Assembly: GCA_963761655.1 (NCBI GenBank)
Contig: CAVXHI010000002.1
Location: 496,001 to 560,000, forward strand
Reading direction: 5' to 3'
Source of the DNA: RYN-122 sp963761655
GTDB taxonomy: Bacteria; Actinomycetota; Actinomycetes; Mycobacteriales; SCTD01
Length of the DNA stretch: 64,000 nucleotides
Under the pieces are notes generated by a model. That model saw nothing but the letters and a program-made list of their open reading frames with translations. It did no database searches and had not been told where the DNA came from. Positions 33,755-42,171 of the stretch are shown here, in pieces; position 1 is the first letter of the stretch; every line of letters starts with the position of its first letter. The position numbers and the translations under genes were made by a program.

Positions 33755-35290
33755 TCAGCGGCCCCTCTCGGTCGGCGCGCCCCTGCTGCCCACCAGCGTG
33801 ACGGCGCAGACCCCGGCGGCGGCCAGCAGGACGACCGCGGCGCCGAGCAGGGCCACCCGGGTCGAGGTGACGTAGGAGGCCTCCGCGGACGCGCGCAGGC
33901 TCCGGAGGACGTCGAACGGGACGGCGCCGTCGGCGGCCTGCACCACCTCGAGGTCGGACCCGCCGCGCAGGGCGACGTCGACCACGGCCGACCGCGGCCC
34001 GCGGGGCACCCCGAGGGCCGACAGCCGCCCGGTGAGGTCGGCCGCGAGCCGGGAGACCGCGAGGCTGCCCAGCCCGGCGACGGCGACCACACCGCCGAGC
34101 TCGCGGGCCACGTTCACGGTGGCCGCACCCAGGCCGGACCGGGCCTCGGTGACCGCCTCGAGGGACGCGCTCACGACCGGAGCCGCCGCCAGCCCGATCC
34201 CCACCCCGGACACCGCGAGCAGCAGGGCCAGCGGCGCGTCGCCCAGGTCGACGTCCAGGGCGAGGCCCGTCCCGGCCAGCCCGGCCGCAGCGAGCAGGAG
34301 GCCGACCACGACCGGCAGCCGCGACCCCCGTCGGGCGGCCAGCCGACCCGCGAGCGGGGCGACGAGGACGAGCCCCGCCGTGAGGGGGAGCAGCCGCAGC
34401 GCCGAGGGCAGGGCGTCGCGCCCCTGCACCAGCTGCAGGAACAGCGAGACGAACACGAGCACGACGAAGACGGCCAGGCTGGTCGCGAAGCCGCCCGCCG
34501 TCGCGCCGACGAACACCCGCTGCCGCAGCAGGCCGCCCGGCAGCAGCGGGTCGGCGGACCGCCGCTCGACGACGACCAGCAGCGCCCCGGCGACGACGGC
34601 GACGACGAGCGCCACGACGACGCCGCTCCCCACGCCGGCCCTGCCCGCCAGCACGACGCCGTACGTGGCGGAGGCGAGGGCGACGGCCGCGAGGGCCTGC
34701 CCCGGCAGGTCCAGCCGCCGGCCGCCGGGCACGGGGGCGGCCGGTCCGGACAGGGCGACGGCCGCCACGAGGGCGCACAGCGGCACGTTCACCCAGAACA
34801 CCGCCTGCCACCCGGACGCCTGGACGAGCAGGCCGCCGACCAGCGGGCCGGCCACCAGGGCGAGCGCCCCGGTGGCGGCCCACAGGCCGACGGCCCGGGC
34901 CCGGGCGGCGGGGTCCGGGACGGCGGCCGCGAGGACGGCCAGGCTGCCGGGCAGGACCAGCGCGGCGCCGGCCCCCTGCACCCCGCGGCTGACGACGAGC
35001 GCCGTCACGGTGTCGCTGCCGGCGCAGGCGGCCGACCCGGCCGCGAACAGGGCGAGACCGCCGAGCAGGGTGCGCCGGGCCCCGACGACGTCGGCGAGGG
35101 CGCCGCCGGTCAGCAGCAGCGCGGCGAGGGCGACCGTGTAGGCGGTGACGACGCCCTGCAGCCCGGCGACGTCGGCCGACAGGTCCTCCTGCAGGTCGAC
35201 CAGGGCGACGGCGACGACGGTGTTGTCCAGCGTCGCGACGAACGCGCCCAGGCAGGTGGCGAGCAGGAGCAGCCGGGCCCGGGTCGTCAC
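33755..35290 (-). CDS. DHA2-family MFS drug/proton antiporter
   Basis: A 511-residue exporter with 14 predicted helices. TM1 carries the DHA2 signature 'LDNTVVAVAL', motif A follows TM2 ('LADVVGARRTLLGG'), and motif C occurs in TM5 ('LVAGPLVGGLLVQASGWQAVFWVNVP' in part). Related proteins expel antibiotics, dyes or biocides. The GTG at 35290 is preceded by TAGCGT at 7 nt; longer extensions would run into the PH-like gene. It is bracketed by haem genes but shares no obvious function with them. Confidence 0.9.
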   Translation of the reverse strand: MTTRARLLLLATCLGAFVATLDNTVVAVALVDLQEDLSADVAGLQGVVTAYTVALAALLLTGGALADVVGARRTLLGGLALFAAGSAACAGSDTVTALVVSRGVQGAGAALVLPGSLAVLAAAVPDPAARARAVGLWAATGALALVAGPLVGGLLVQASGWQAVFWVNVPLCALVAAVALSGPAAPVPGGRRLDLPGQALAAVALASATYGVVLAGRAGVGSGVVVALVVAVVAGALLVVVERRSADPLLPGGLLRQRVFVGATAGGFATSLAVFVVLVFVSLFLQLVQGRDALPSALRLLPLTAGLVLVAPLAGRLAARRGSRLPVVVGLLLAAAGLAGTGLALDVDLGDAPLALLLAVSGVGIGLAAAPVVSASLEAVTEARSGLGAATVNVARELGGVVAVAGLGSLAVSRLAADLTGRLSALGVPRGPRSAVVDVALRGGSDLEVVQAADGAVPFDVLRSLRASAEASYVTSTRVALLGAAVVLLAAAGVCAVTLVGSRGAPTERGR

Positions 35291-35297
35291 GTCGCGG

Positions 35298-35303
35298 ACG
35301 CTA
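35298..35303 (-). promoter_or_regulatory. -10-like TAGCGT before DHA2 exporter
   Basis: On the minus strand TAGCGT ends 7 nt before the GTG at 35290. It lies in the 26-bp gap between two co-directional genes. Confidence 0.35.
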
Positions 35304-35316
35304 GTGCCCGGCGGGG

Positions 35317-35955
35317 CTACTGGACGGCGTCGAGCAGGTAGCGGTGGTGGCCGAAGTCCTCGCGCCACGGGAGGTCGAGCATCGTCATGACCGTCTGGTC
35401 GTACGGCTTCTCCGACAGCAGCAGGATGCGCTTGAGCTCCTCGTTCACGGCCGGCGAGAGGTACTCGACGCGCCGCAGCCGCATGTTGCGCCCGTCGCCG
35501 GTGGTCAGCACGAGGACGCCGCCCCGCGCGCTCGAGCGCATGCCCCCGGCCAGGATGCTGCCGACCGGGGCGACCCGGTACGGCCCGAACTTGCGGACGG
35601 CGACGAACTCCGGCCCGACCACCACCCGCCGCGACCACAGGGCGTAGCTCAGCAGCGCGACGGCCACCGCGGCGACGACGTAGTTCCAGGGCGCGTACCG
35701 GGAGAACAGGGCGACCGGGACGTACAGCAGGGCGCCGAGGAACACGCTCGTGACGCCCTCGAGGAGGGGCACGCCGACCATCCCGGTACGCGGCCAGGGC
35801 AGCGCGGCGCCCGTCCACGCGGTGGTCACGGGAGGGGCGTCCGCGTCGAGCGGGGCCGCCGGGGCGGGGACCCGGGAGGCCCTGGCGGCAGCGAGCTGCT
35901 CGGCCCGGCCGCGCCGCCGCTCGGTCTCGGCGGCGGTGAGGTGGAACAGGGCCAT
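35317..35955 (-). CDS. PH-like membrane protein, paralogue B
   Basis: A 212-residue protein. An Arg/Ala-rich N-terminus is followed by two helices (about 75-115) and a C-terminal PH-like domain with 'RRVVVGPEFVAVRKFGPYRVAPV', shortened here, 'GGVLVLTTGDGRNMRLRRVEY' and end 'HRYLLDAVQ'. These blocks match the product of the gene at 24141, so the two are paralogues 11 kb apart. ATG 35955 has GGAGCG about 7 nt upstream. It is divergent from hemY across about 100 bp. Function is unknown. Confidence 0.7.
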   Translation of the reverse strand: MALFHLTAAETERRRGRAEQLAAARASRVPAPAAPLDADAPPVTTAWTGAALPWPRTGMVGVPLLEGVTSVFLGALLYVPVALFSRYAPWNYVVAAVAVALLSYALWSRRVVVGPEFVAVRKFGPYRVAPVGSILAGGMRSSARGGVLVLTTGDGRNMRLRRVEYLSPAVNEELKRILLLSEKPYDQTVMTMLDLPWREDFGHHRYLLDAVQ

Positions 35956-36042
35956 GGGGGTCGCTCCGGGGTAGGACAGCCGACCGGCTGCGCGTGACCG
36001 TAGGCCGGTCCCGGCCGCCCCGCCGGGTGGGGCGCCCACGCC

Positions 36043-36048
36043 TAGGCT
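36043..36048 (+). promoter_or_regulatory. -10-like TAGGCT before hemY
   Basis: TAGGCT ends 6 nt before the GTG at 36055, ideal spacing for a leaderless hemY-hemQ transcript. Confidence 0.5.
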
Positions 36049-36054
36049 CGCGAG

Positions 36055-37434
36055 GTGACCGCGACCCGCACCGCCGCCGTCGTCGGGGCAGGGGTCGCCG
36101 GGCTGAGCGCGGCCCGGGCGCTGCAGCGGGCCGGGCGGCGGGTGGTCGTCCTGGAGGCGTCCGGCCGGGTCGGCGGCAAGGTCCGGGTGAGCGAGGTCGG
36201 GGGCCTGCCCGTCGACGAGGGCGCCGACTCCCTGCTGCGGCGGGTGCCCGAGGGGCTGGGCCTGGCCCGCGAGGTGGGTCTGGGGGACGAGCTGGTCAGC
36301 CCGGCCGCCGGGCAGGCGTTCCTGTGGACCCGCGGGGCGCTGCGCGGCCTGCCGGCGGGCACCGTCCTGGGCGTGCCGGGCGACCTCGCCTCGCTGGCCC
36401 GGTCCGGTGCGCTGACCACCCGGGGGCTGTACCGGGTGCTGCGCGACCTCGCGCCGGGGGAGCCGCTGACCGACGACGTCGCCGTCGGGGACCTCGTCGG
36501 GCGGCGCCTGGGGCGCGAGGTGGTCGAGCGGCTGGTCGACCCGCTGCTCGGCGGCGTGTACGCCGGGCGCGCCGACCTCCTGTCCCTGCAGGCCACGCTC
36601 CCGCAGCTCGTGGGACCGCTGCGCACGCACCGCACCGTGCTCGGTGCGGCCCGAGCGGCGAGGACGGTGCCGGTCGACGGCCCCGTCTTCGCGGGGCTCC
36701 CGGGCGGGCTCGGCCGGCTCACCGCGGCCGCCGCGTCCGGGCTCGACGTCCGGCTGGGCACGACCGTGCGCGCCCTGTCCCGGACCCCGACGGGCTGGCG
36801 GCTCGAGACCGGGCCGGCGGTCGACCCGGCGCACCTCGACGTCGACGAGGTCGTGCTCGCCGTGCCCGCGGCCCCCGCCGCCCGGCTGCTCCGCGACCTG
36901 CTGCCCGCCGCCGCCGCAGACCTCGGTGCGCTCGAGTACGCCTCGGTCGCGATCGTCACGCTGGTGCTCGACGGCCCGTCGCCCGGGCAGGGGAGCGGGT
37001 ACCTGGTGCCCGCCGTCGAGGGCCGCACCACCAAGGCCGTCACCTTCACCAGCCGCAAGTGGGGGCACTACGCCGGGCCGCACGCCGTCGTGCGGGCGAG
37101 CGTCGGGCGCTACGGCGAGGAGGCGGTGCTGCAGCGGCCCGACGAGGACCTGGTCCGGGTCGTGCGGGACGAGCTCGCGGCCGCGGTCGGGCCGGTCGGG
37201 CCGCTCGTCGACAGCCGGGTCGTGCGCTGGGGCGGCGGCCTGCCGCAGTACGCCGTCGGGCACCTGGACCGCGTCCGGCGGGTCAAGGAGGCCGTGGCGA
37301 CGCTGCCCGGGCTGGCCGTCGCGGGCGCGGCGTACGACGGCGTCGGGGTGCCCGCGGTCGCGCGCTCCGGAGGTCAGGCGGCGCTGGTGCTGGTGCGGCA
37401 GGATGGGCGCCATGACGACCGCCGAGCGCCCTGA
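36055..37434 (+). CDS. hemY: Coproporphyrinogen III oxidase / protoporphyrinogen oxidase (HemY type)
   Basis: A 459-residue FAD oxidoreductase. The ADP-binding motif is 'AVVGAGVAGLSAARALQRAG' at residue 7; 'VVLEASGRVGGKVRV' is the second FAD contact. The FAD-binding C-terminus has 'LPGLAVAGAAYDGVGVPA'. In actinobacteria this enzyme oxidises coproporphyrinogen III to coproporphyrin III. hemQ begins inside its 3' end (23-bp overlap), supporting that pathway. The ferrochelatase gene (hemH/cpfC) is not in the window. Confidence 0.93.
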   Translation: MTATRTAAVVGAGVAGLSAARALQRAGRRVVVLEASGRVGGKVRVSEVGGLPVDEGADSLLRRVPEGLGLAREVGLGDELVSPAAGQAFLWTRGALRGLPAGTVLGVPGDLASLARSGALTTRGLYRVLRDLAPGEPLTDDVAVGDLVGRRLGREVVERLVDPLLGGVYAGRADLLSLQATLPQLVGPLRTHRTVLGAARAARTVPVDGPVFAGLPGGLGRLTAAAASGLDVRLGTTVRALSRTPTGWRLETGPAVDPAHLDVDEVVLAVPAAPAARLLRDLLPAAAADLGALEYASVAIVTLVLDGPSPGQGSGYLVPAVEGRTTKAVTFTSRKWGHYAGPHAVVRASVGRYGEEAVLQRPDEDLVRVVRDELAAAVGPVGPLVDSRVVRWGGGLPQYAVGHLDRVRRVKEAVATLPGLAVAGAAYDGVGVPAVARSGGQAALVLVRQDGRHDDRRAP

Positions 37435-38119
37435 GGCCACGAAGGCACGCGAGCTGAACGACCAGCTCCTCTACACGATGTACGCGGTCTTCACGGCGTC
37501 GACGCCGCTGCCCGACGACCGCTCGGGCCTGGCGGACGAGGCGCAGCAGTTCCTCGACGCCGCCCTGGAGAAGGACGTCTACACCCGCGGCACCTACGAC
37601 GTCTCGGGCTTCAAGGCCGACGCCGAGCTGCTCGTCTGGTGGACCTGCCCCGACGTCGAGGTCCTCCAGGACACCTACAACCGGTTCCGCCAGACCGGCC
37701 TCGGCAGGCACCTGTCGCCGGTCTGGTCGGCCGTCGCGATCCACCGCCCGGCGGAGTTCAACCGCAACCACATCCCGGCGTACGTGCGCCGCGAGGACCC
37801 GCGCAAGATGGTCTGCGTCTACCCGTTCAACCGCTCGCTCGAGTGGTACCTGCTGCCCGACTACGAGCGCAAGGGGATGCTGTCCGAGCACGGGATCATG
37901 GGCCGCGACTTCGAGGACGTCCGGGCCAACACCGTGGCCGCCTTCGGTCTCGGCGACTACGAGTGGCTGCTCGCCTTCGAGGCCGACGAGATGCACCGCA
38001 TCACCGACTGCCTGCGCGCCCTGCGGTCGTCCCGGGCGCGGCTGCACACCAAGCTCGAGACGCCGTTCTACAGCGGCGTCCGCAAGAGCATCGCCGACGT
38101 CGTGGCCGGTCTGCCCTAG
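37412..38119 (+). CDS. hemQ: Coproheme decarboxylase (HemQ/ChdC)
   Basis: A 235-residue chlorite-dismutase-family protein that decarboxylates coproheme to haem b using peroxide, the last step of the coproporphyrin-dependent pathway. 'LNDQLLYTMYAVFTAS' opens the ferredoxin-like fold. 'RKMVCVYPFNRSLEWYLLPDYER' in part is the actinobacterial active-site block with the Tyr/Lys region. 'DYEWLLAFEADEMHRITDCLRALR' carries the C-terminal helix. ATG 37412 overlaps hemY; ATG 37403 is an alternative three codons upstream. Confidence 0.93.
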   Translation: MTTAERPEATKARELNDQLLYTMYAVFTASTPLPDDRSGLADEAQQFLDAALEKDVYTRGTYDVSGFKADAELLVWWTCPDVEVLQDTYNRFRQTGLGRHLSPVWSAVAIHRPAEFNRNHIPAYVRREDPRKMVCVYPFNRSLEWYLLPDYERKGMLSEHGIMGRDFEDVRANTVAAFGLGDYEWLLAFEADEMHRITDCLRALRSSRARLHTKLETPFYSGVRKSIADVVAGLP

Positions 38120-38268
38120 CCGGCCACACGGATCAGCGCGAGCCGGGCGACCTCCTCCGGGGCGAGCACTTCCGGGGGCGTGGGCTCGGCCTTCGCGGTG
38201 GTCTGCTCCTCCACCGGCACGTGGACCGCCTCGAGCTCGGCCAGCGGGACGGCGTACCTGCTCGTCAT
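38116..38268 (-). CDS. Small hypothetical protein
   Basis: A 50-residue acidic peptide starting 'MTSRYAVPLAELEAVHVPVE' and ending 'EEVARLALIRVAG'. The stop overlaps the hemQ stop region by 4 bp. No domain or ribosome site is seen; it is proposed because the short frame fills the 185-bp gap between hemQ and msrB, as neighbouring genes in this tightly packed genome do. It may be spurious. Confidence 0.35.
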   Translation of the reverse strand: MTSRYAVPLAELEAVHVPVEEQTTAKAEPTPPEVLAPEEVARLALIRVAG

Positions 38269-38300
38269 GCCGCGAGCATCCGCCCCGCCCGGCCGGCTGT

Positions 38301-38765
38301 CTAGGCCTTCGGCTGCAGCCTGAGGGACACGCTGTTCATGCAGTACCGCTGCGCGCCGTCGCCCAGCTCGTCCGGCTGCACGAAGTCGGCGCGCTCGGTC
38401 TTCTTCCCGTCGACGACAGGCGTGGCAGGGACGTCGTCGAAGACGTGGCCGAGGTGGCTCCCGCAGGAGCCGCACAGCACCTCGACGCGGGTCATCCCGA
38501 GGCCGCGGTCGACCTCCAGCACGACGTTGTCCTTGGCGCTCGGGGCGTAGAAGCTCGGCCAGCCGCAGTGGCTGTCGAACTTGGTGTCGCTGGTGAACAG
38601 CTCGGCGTCGCAGGCGCGGCAGGAGTAGACGCCCTCGGTCGTCGTGTCGTTGTACTCACCGCTCCAGGGGCGCTCGGTGCCGGCGCGGCGGAGCACGAGG
38701 TACTCCTCCTGGGTCAGCTCCTGGCGCCACTGCTCGTCGGTCTTCTGCACGGGGAACTCGGTCAT
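38301..38765 (-). CDS. msrB: Peptide-methionine (R)-S-oxide reductase
   Basis: A 154-residue MsrB that reduces methionine-R-sulfoxide in proteins. Zinc ligands are in 'SCRACDAELF' and 'LCGSCGSHLGHVFDD'; the substrate pocket includes 'FDSHCGWPSFY'; the catalytic Cys is in 'RYCMNSVSL' near the C-terminus. Length is normal and no MsrA is fused. It is divergent from the LigD-type polymerase gene across 39 bp. Confidence 0.96.
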   Translation of the reverse strand: MTEFPVQKTDEQWRQELTQEEYLVLRRAGTERPWSGEYNDTTTEGVYSCRACDAELFTSDTKFDSHCGWPSFYAPSAKDNVVLEVDRGLGMTRVEVLCGSCGSHLGHVFDDVPATPVVDGKKTERADFVQPDELGDGAQRYCMNSVSLRLQPKA

Positions 38766-38792
38766 GCCCGCTTCAGCGCCGGGCGGGCTGAG

Positions 38793-38798
38793 TACGTT
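38793..38798 (+). promoter_or_regulatory. -10-like TACGTT before LigD-type polymerase
   Basis: TACGTT ends 6 nt before the ATG at 38805, in the short divergent gap to msrB. Confidence 0.4.
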
Positions 38799-38804
38799 CC
38801 CGGC

Positions 38805-39932
38805 ATGGCCAGCCCCTTCACCGAGGTCGTGATCGACACCCCCACCGGCGAGCACGTCGTCAAGGTGACCAACCCCGACCGCACCTACTTCCCCGGCCTG
38901 CCCGAGGGCCGCGGCCGCAAGATCGACCTCGTCGAGTACTACCTCGCCGTCGCGCCCGGCATCGTGCGGGCGCTGCGGGAGCGGCCGACCGTGCTCAAGC
39001 GCCACCCCGAGGGGTCGGAGTCCCCGGCGGTCTACACGAAGCGGGTGCCGAAGGGCGCGCCGCCGTGGATCCAGACGGCCACGGTCGAGTTCCCCAGCGG
39101 CCGCAGCGCCACCGAGCTGTGCCCGGTCGACGTCGCCCACGTCGTCTGGGCCGTGCAGATGAGCACCTTCGACTTCCACCCCTGGCCGTCCCGCCGCGAC
39201 GACGTCGAGCACCCCGACGAGCTCCGCATCGACCTCGACCCGATGCCCGGGACCGGCTGGGCCGACGTCGTCGAGACCGCGCTCGAGGTCAAGGAGGTGT
39301 TCGACGAGCTGGGCTACGTCGCCTACCCGAAGACCTCGGGCAGCAAGGGCATCCACGTCTACGTGCGGGTCAGGCCCGAGTACACGTTCCTGCAGCTGCG
39401 CCACGCCGCCCTCGCCGTCGCCCGCGAGGTCGAACGACGCCGCCCCGAGCTGGCGACCAGCAGGTGGTGGAAGGAGGAGCGCGGCGAGCGGGTGTTCCTC
39501 GACTACAACCGGATGGCCCGGGACCAGACCATCGCGTCGGCCTACTCCGTCCGGGCCCGCCCCGCGGCGACGGTCAGCGCGCCGGTCACCTGGGAGGAGG
39601 TCTCGTACGTCACCGTCGAGGACTTCGACATCTGGACGATGCGCGAGCGCTTCGCCGACAAGGGCGACGTCCACGCCGCGATCGACGACGTCGCCCACGA
39701 CCTGCAGCCGCTGCTGGACCTCTACGAGAGCTCCGGCGAGGGGGACGCGCCCTACCCGCCGCAGTTCCCCAAGATGGAGGGGGAACCGCTCCGGTCGCGC
39801 CCGTCCGTCGCCGGGCCGGCTGCCGAGAAGCGGGCCGCCAAGGACGCCGAGCGGCGGGCCGAGGCCGACGCCGACCGCGACCGCACACCGCCCCGTCCGC
39901 GCAGGCCGCCCGCTGTCGGAGGCCCGTCCTAG
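38805..39932 (+). CDS. LigD-type non-homologous end-joining polymerase domain protein
   Basis: A 375-residue archaeo-eukaryotic primase-superfamily polymerase corresponding to the PolDom of LigD. The metal-binding Asp pair lies in 'RIDLDPMPGTGW', the 'SGSKGIHVYV' loop follows, and 'RVFLDYNRMARDQTIASAYSVR' completes the site. The Lys/Arg-rich tail is disordered. It fills and primes DNA ends in NHEJ or replaces short RNA/DNA gaps. A separate LigD-type ligase gene lies at 44666, so the activities are split here. No Ku gene is visible in the window. Confidence 0.92.
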   Translation: MASPFTEVVIDTPTGEHVVKVTNPDRTYFPGLPEGRGRKIDLVEYYLAVAPGIVRALRERPTVLKRHPEGSESPAVYTKRVPKGAPPWIQTATVEFPSGRSATELCPVDVAHVVWAVQMSTFDFHPWPSRRDDVEHPDELRIDLDPMPGTGWADVVETALEVKEVFDELGYVAYPKTSGSKGIHVYVRVRPEYTFLQLRHAALAVAREVERRRPELATSRWWKEERGERVFLDYNRMARDQTIASAYSVRARPAATVSAPVTWEEVSYVTVEDFDIWTMRERFADKGDVHAAIDDVAHDLQPLLDLYESSGEGDAPYPPQFPKMEGEPLRSRPSVAGPAAEKRAAKDAERRAEADADRDRTPPRPRRPPAVGGPS

Positions 39933-39935
39933 GGT
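39930..39935 (+). promoter_or_regulatory. -10-like TAGGGT before 111-aa membrane protein gene
   Basis: TAGGGT starts within the polymerase stop codon and ends 7 nt before the GTG at 39943. Confidence 0.4.
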
Positions 39936-39942
39936 CGCGGGC

Positions 39943-40278
39943 GTGACCCCGCAGATCGTCTCCTCGTGCATCACCGCGGGTGCGGTCCTCGTCGGCCTGG
40001 TGCTCCAGGGGTTCGTCGCGCGGTACACGCTGCGGCAGAAGCAGGGCGCCGACCTGCGGCAGGCCCACTGGCAGCGGATCCAGTGGGCGGTCGACAAGAC
40101 GCTCTCCGGCGACCCCGAGGCGCTCGACGTCGGGATGCGCGCGCTCGAGACCCTGGCCCTGGACGAGACGGTCCAGGAGGTCGACCTGCGCGTCGTCAGC
40201 GCTGCCCTCGACATCGGCGACCCGAAGCTGCGCAACGCGACCGAGGCCCTCGAGGCCGAGCAGCGCGAGCAGGCGTGA
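39943..40278 (+). CDS. Small membrane-anchored hypothetical protein
   Basis: A 111-residue protein with one N-terminal transmembrane helix (residues about 5-28, 'ITAGAVLVGLVLQGFVARYTL') and a helical, charged cytosolic part ('QKQGADLRQAHWQRIQWAVDK' in outline). Conserved-looking 'ALETLALDETVQEVDLRVVSAALD' lies near the end. There is no recognised family. It is coupled to the next small gene by a GTGA overlap. Confidence 0.6.
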   Translation: MTPQIVSSCITAGAVLVGLVLQGFVARYTLRQKQGADLRQAHWQRIQWAVDKTLSGDPEALDVGMRALETLALDETVQEVDLRVVSAALDIGDPKLRNATEALEAEQREQA

Positions 40279-40469
40279 GCCTCCTGGACAAGCGCTCGGA
40301 CCGGGCGCAGACTCGTCCCGTGGACCAGGGCCAGCGGGACGGCGACCGCGAGGAGCGCGACCGGCAGCGGACGCTCGCGCGCATGAACGCCACGATCGAG
40401 AGCGTCGCGGAGACGCGCAAGGTCCTCGAGGCGCGGCTCGCCCGCGCCGCGGCCCGCCGGGCCAGCTAG
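40275..40469 (+). CDS. Small Arg-rich hypothetical protein
   Basis: A 64-residue, highly charged, helical peptide ('DRAQTRPVDQGQRDGDREERD' region, then 'VAETRKVLEARLARAAARRAS'), probably a short coiled coil. GTG 40275 overlaps the upstream stop (GTGA), implying that it is made together with the membrane-anchored protein. The 3' end overlaps the convergent aldo/keto reductase gene by 4 bp. No function can be inferred. Confidence 0.5.
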   Translation: MSLLDKRSDRAQTRPVDQGQRDGDREERDRQRTLARMNATIESVAETRKVLEARLARAAARRAS

Positions 40470-41308
40470 CCGAGGTCGGCGAGCGCCTGCTCGTCCAGCA
40501 CGACGTCGCCGGCCGCGAGGTTCTCCTCGAGGTGCTGCACCGAGCTCGTCCCGGGGATGAGCAGCGCGTGCGGCACGGTGGCGAGGATCCAGGCCAGGGC
40601 CACCTGCGCGGGCGTGCAGCCCAGGCGCTCCGCGGTCGACGTGACCGACGGCGTCGTCAGCACCGGGTCGACGCCGAAGCCGGAGCCCAGCGGGAAGAAC
40701 GGCACGAACGCGATCCCCTTCTCGCCGCACAGGTCCACCACGGGCTGCGACGCGCGGTCCACCACGTTGTAGGGGTTCTGCACGCAGACGACCTCGGTGC
40801 GCCCGAGGGCCTGGGTGAGCTGCTCCGCCGTGACGTTGGACAGGCCGACGCCCTCGATGAGCCCGTCGTCGCGGGCCTGCACCATGGCGTCGACCTGCTC
40901 GTCGAACGGGACGTCCGAGCCGTGGCCCGGGTCCATCACCCGCAGGTTGACCGCCCGCAGCCGGTCGACGCCGAGCGCCTCGAGGTTGTCCTCGATCCCC
41001 TGGCGCAGGTCCTCGGGACGGTCCCAGGGCAGCCACTCGGCGTCCGGCCCGCGCCGGGCGCCGACCTTGCTGACCAGCGCGATGCCGTCGTAGGGGTGCA
41101 GCACCTCGCGGAGCAGCGCGTTCACGACGTCGGGGCCGTAGTACTGCGAGGTGTCCACGTGGTCGACGCCGAGCTCGACGGCGCGACGCAGCACGGCGGC
41201 GGCGGCGTCACGGTCCCGCGGGGGGCCGAAGACGCGCGGTCCGGCGAGCTGCATGGCGCCGAAGCCGAGCCGGCGGACGGGGGCGGGGCCCAGGGCGAAG
41301 GTGCTCAT
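40466..41308 (-). CDS. Aldo/keto reductase
   Basis: A 280-residue (beta/alpha)8 oxidoreductase. Asp and Tyr of the AKR tetrad are in 'GVDHVDTSQYYG' and the Lys in 'LVSKVG'. At the position of the usual catalytic His the sequence reads 'AVNLRVMD', with Arg. 'VGLSNVTAEQL' and 'LLIPGTSSVQHLEENL' bind NADPH. The altered tetrad suggests a restricted substrate range. ATG 41308 is preceded by TAGGGT at 6 nt. The substrate is unknown. Confidence 0.88.
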   Translation of the reverse strand: MSTFALGPAPVRRLGFGAMQLAGPRVFGPPRDRDAAAAVLRRAVELGVDHVDTSQYYGPDVVNALLREVLHPYDGIALVSKVGARRGPDAEWLPWDRPEDLRQGIEDNLEALGVDRLRAVNLRVMDPGHGSDVPFDEQVDAMVQARDDGLIEGVGLSNVTAEQLTQALGRTEVVCVQNPYNVVDRASQPVVDLCGEKGIAFVPFFPLGSGFGVDPVLTTPSVTSTAERLGCTPAQVALAWILATVPHALLIPGTSSVQHLEENLAAGDVVLDEQALADLG

Positions 41309-42171
41309 GGCTCGACCCTAGGACGGGCGCGTCGGACCAGCCCCTCCTGGACCACGGAGGCGACCCGGCGACCGTCCTCCGCCCAGATGCCCCCGCGGGC
41401 GAGGCCCCGGCCGGCGCCGGTCCAGGGGGACTGCTGGTCGTAGAGCCACCACCGGTCGGCCCGGAACGGCGCGTGGAACCACATCGCGTGGTCGAGCGAC
41501 GCGCCGACGATCTCGCCGGTGCCCCAGGACAGGCCGTGCGGGCGGACCGCGGTCTCGAGCAGGCTGATGTCGCTGGCGTACGCGACGAGGCAGACGTGCA
41601 GCACGGGGTCGTCCGGCAGGTCCCCGGCGGCGCGCATCCAGACCGTGGTCCGGTCGCCCGGGTCGGGGGTGTGCCGGGCCAGGACGGGCGGCTCGTTGAC
41701 GTAGCGCAGGTCGACCGGCCGGGGCCGCCGCATCCACTCCCCGAACGGCCCCTGCAGCTCGGCCAGCTGCTCCTGCACCTGCGGCAGCGTCTCCGGCCGA
41801 GCGACGTCGGGCATCGGGTCCTGGTGGCTGATCCCCTCCTCGACGACGTGGAAGGACGCCTGCAGGTTGAAGATCGCCTTGCCGTGCTGCACCGCGACGA
41901 CCCGGCGCGTGGTGAACGACCGGCCGTCGCGGATGCGGTCGACCTCGTAGACGATCGGGATGCTCGGGTCACCGGGCCGCAGGAAGTAGGCGTGCAGGGA
42001 GTGCACGGGCCGGTCGGGCGGGACGGTGCGGGCCGCCGCGACGAGCGCCTGGGCCGCGACCTGTCCGCCGAAGACCCGCTGCAGCGACACCGCCGGCTGG
42101 CGTCCGCGGAACAGGTCGGCCTCGATGCGCTCGAGGTCCAGGACGCCGATGAGCTCCTCGAGGGGTGTCAC
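41305..42171 (-). CDS. Acyl-CoA thioesterase II (TesB type), copy 2
   Basis: A 288-residue double-hotdog thioesterase that hydrolyses acyl-CoA. 'RVFGGQVAAQALVAAARTV' and 'VHSLHAYFLRPGDPSIPIVYEVDRIRDG' in shortened form mark the N-terminal hotdog. 'ASLDHAMWFHAPFRADRWWLYDQQSP' in part, with the catalytic-site Asp, marks the second. It is closely similar to the adjacent upstream copy. GTG 42171 overlaps that copy's stop (GTGA), so the pair is a tandem duplication expressed together. Confidence 0.92.
   Translation of the reverse strand: MTPLEELIGVLDLERIEADLFRGRQPAVSLQRVFGGQVAAQALVAAARTVPPDRPVHSLHAYFLRPGDPSIPIVYEVDRIRDGRSFTTRRVVAVQHGKAIFNLQASFHVVEEGISHQDPMPDVARPETLPQVQEQLAELQGPFGEWMRRPRPVDLRYVNEPPVLARHTPDPGDRTTVWMRAAGDLPDDPVLHVCLVAYASDISLLETAVRPHGLSWGTGEIVGASLDHAMWFHAPFRADRWWLYDQQSPWTGAGRGLARGGIWAEDGRRVASVVQEGLVRRARPRVEP
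41315..41320 (-). promoter_or_regulatory. -10-like TAGGGT before aldo/keto reductase
   Basis: On the minus strand TAGGGT ends 6 nt before the ATG at 41308; the box lies inside the end of the upstream thioesterase gene. Confidence 0.4.
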
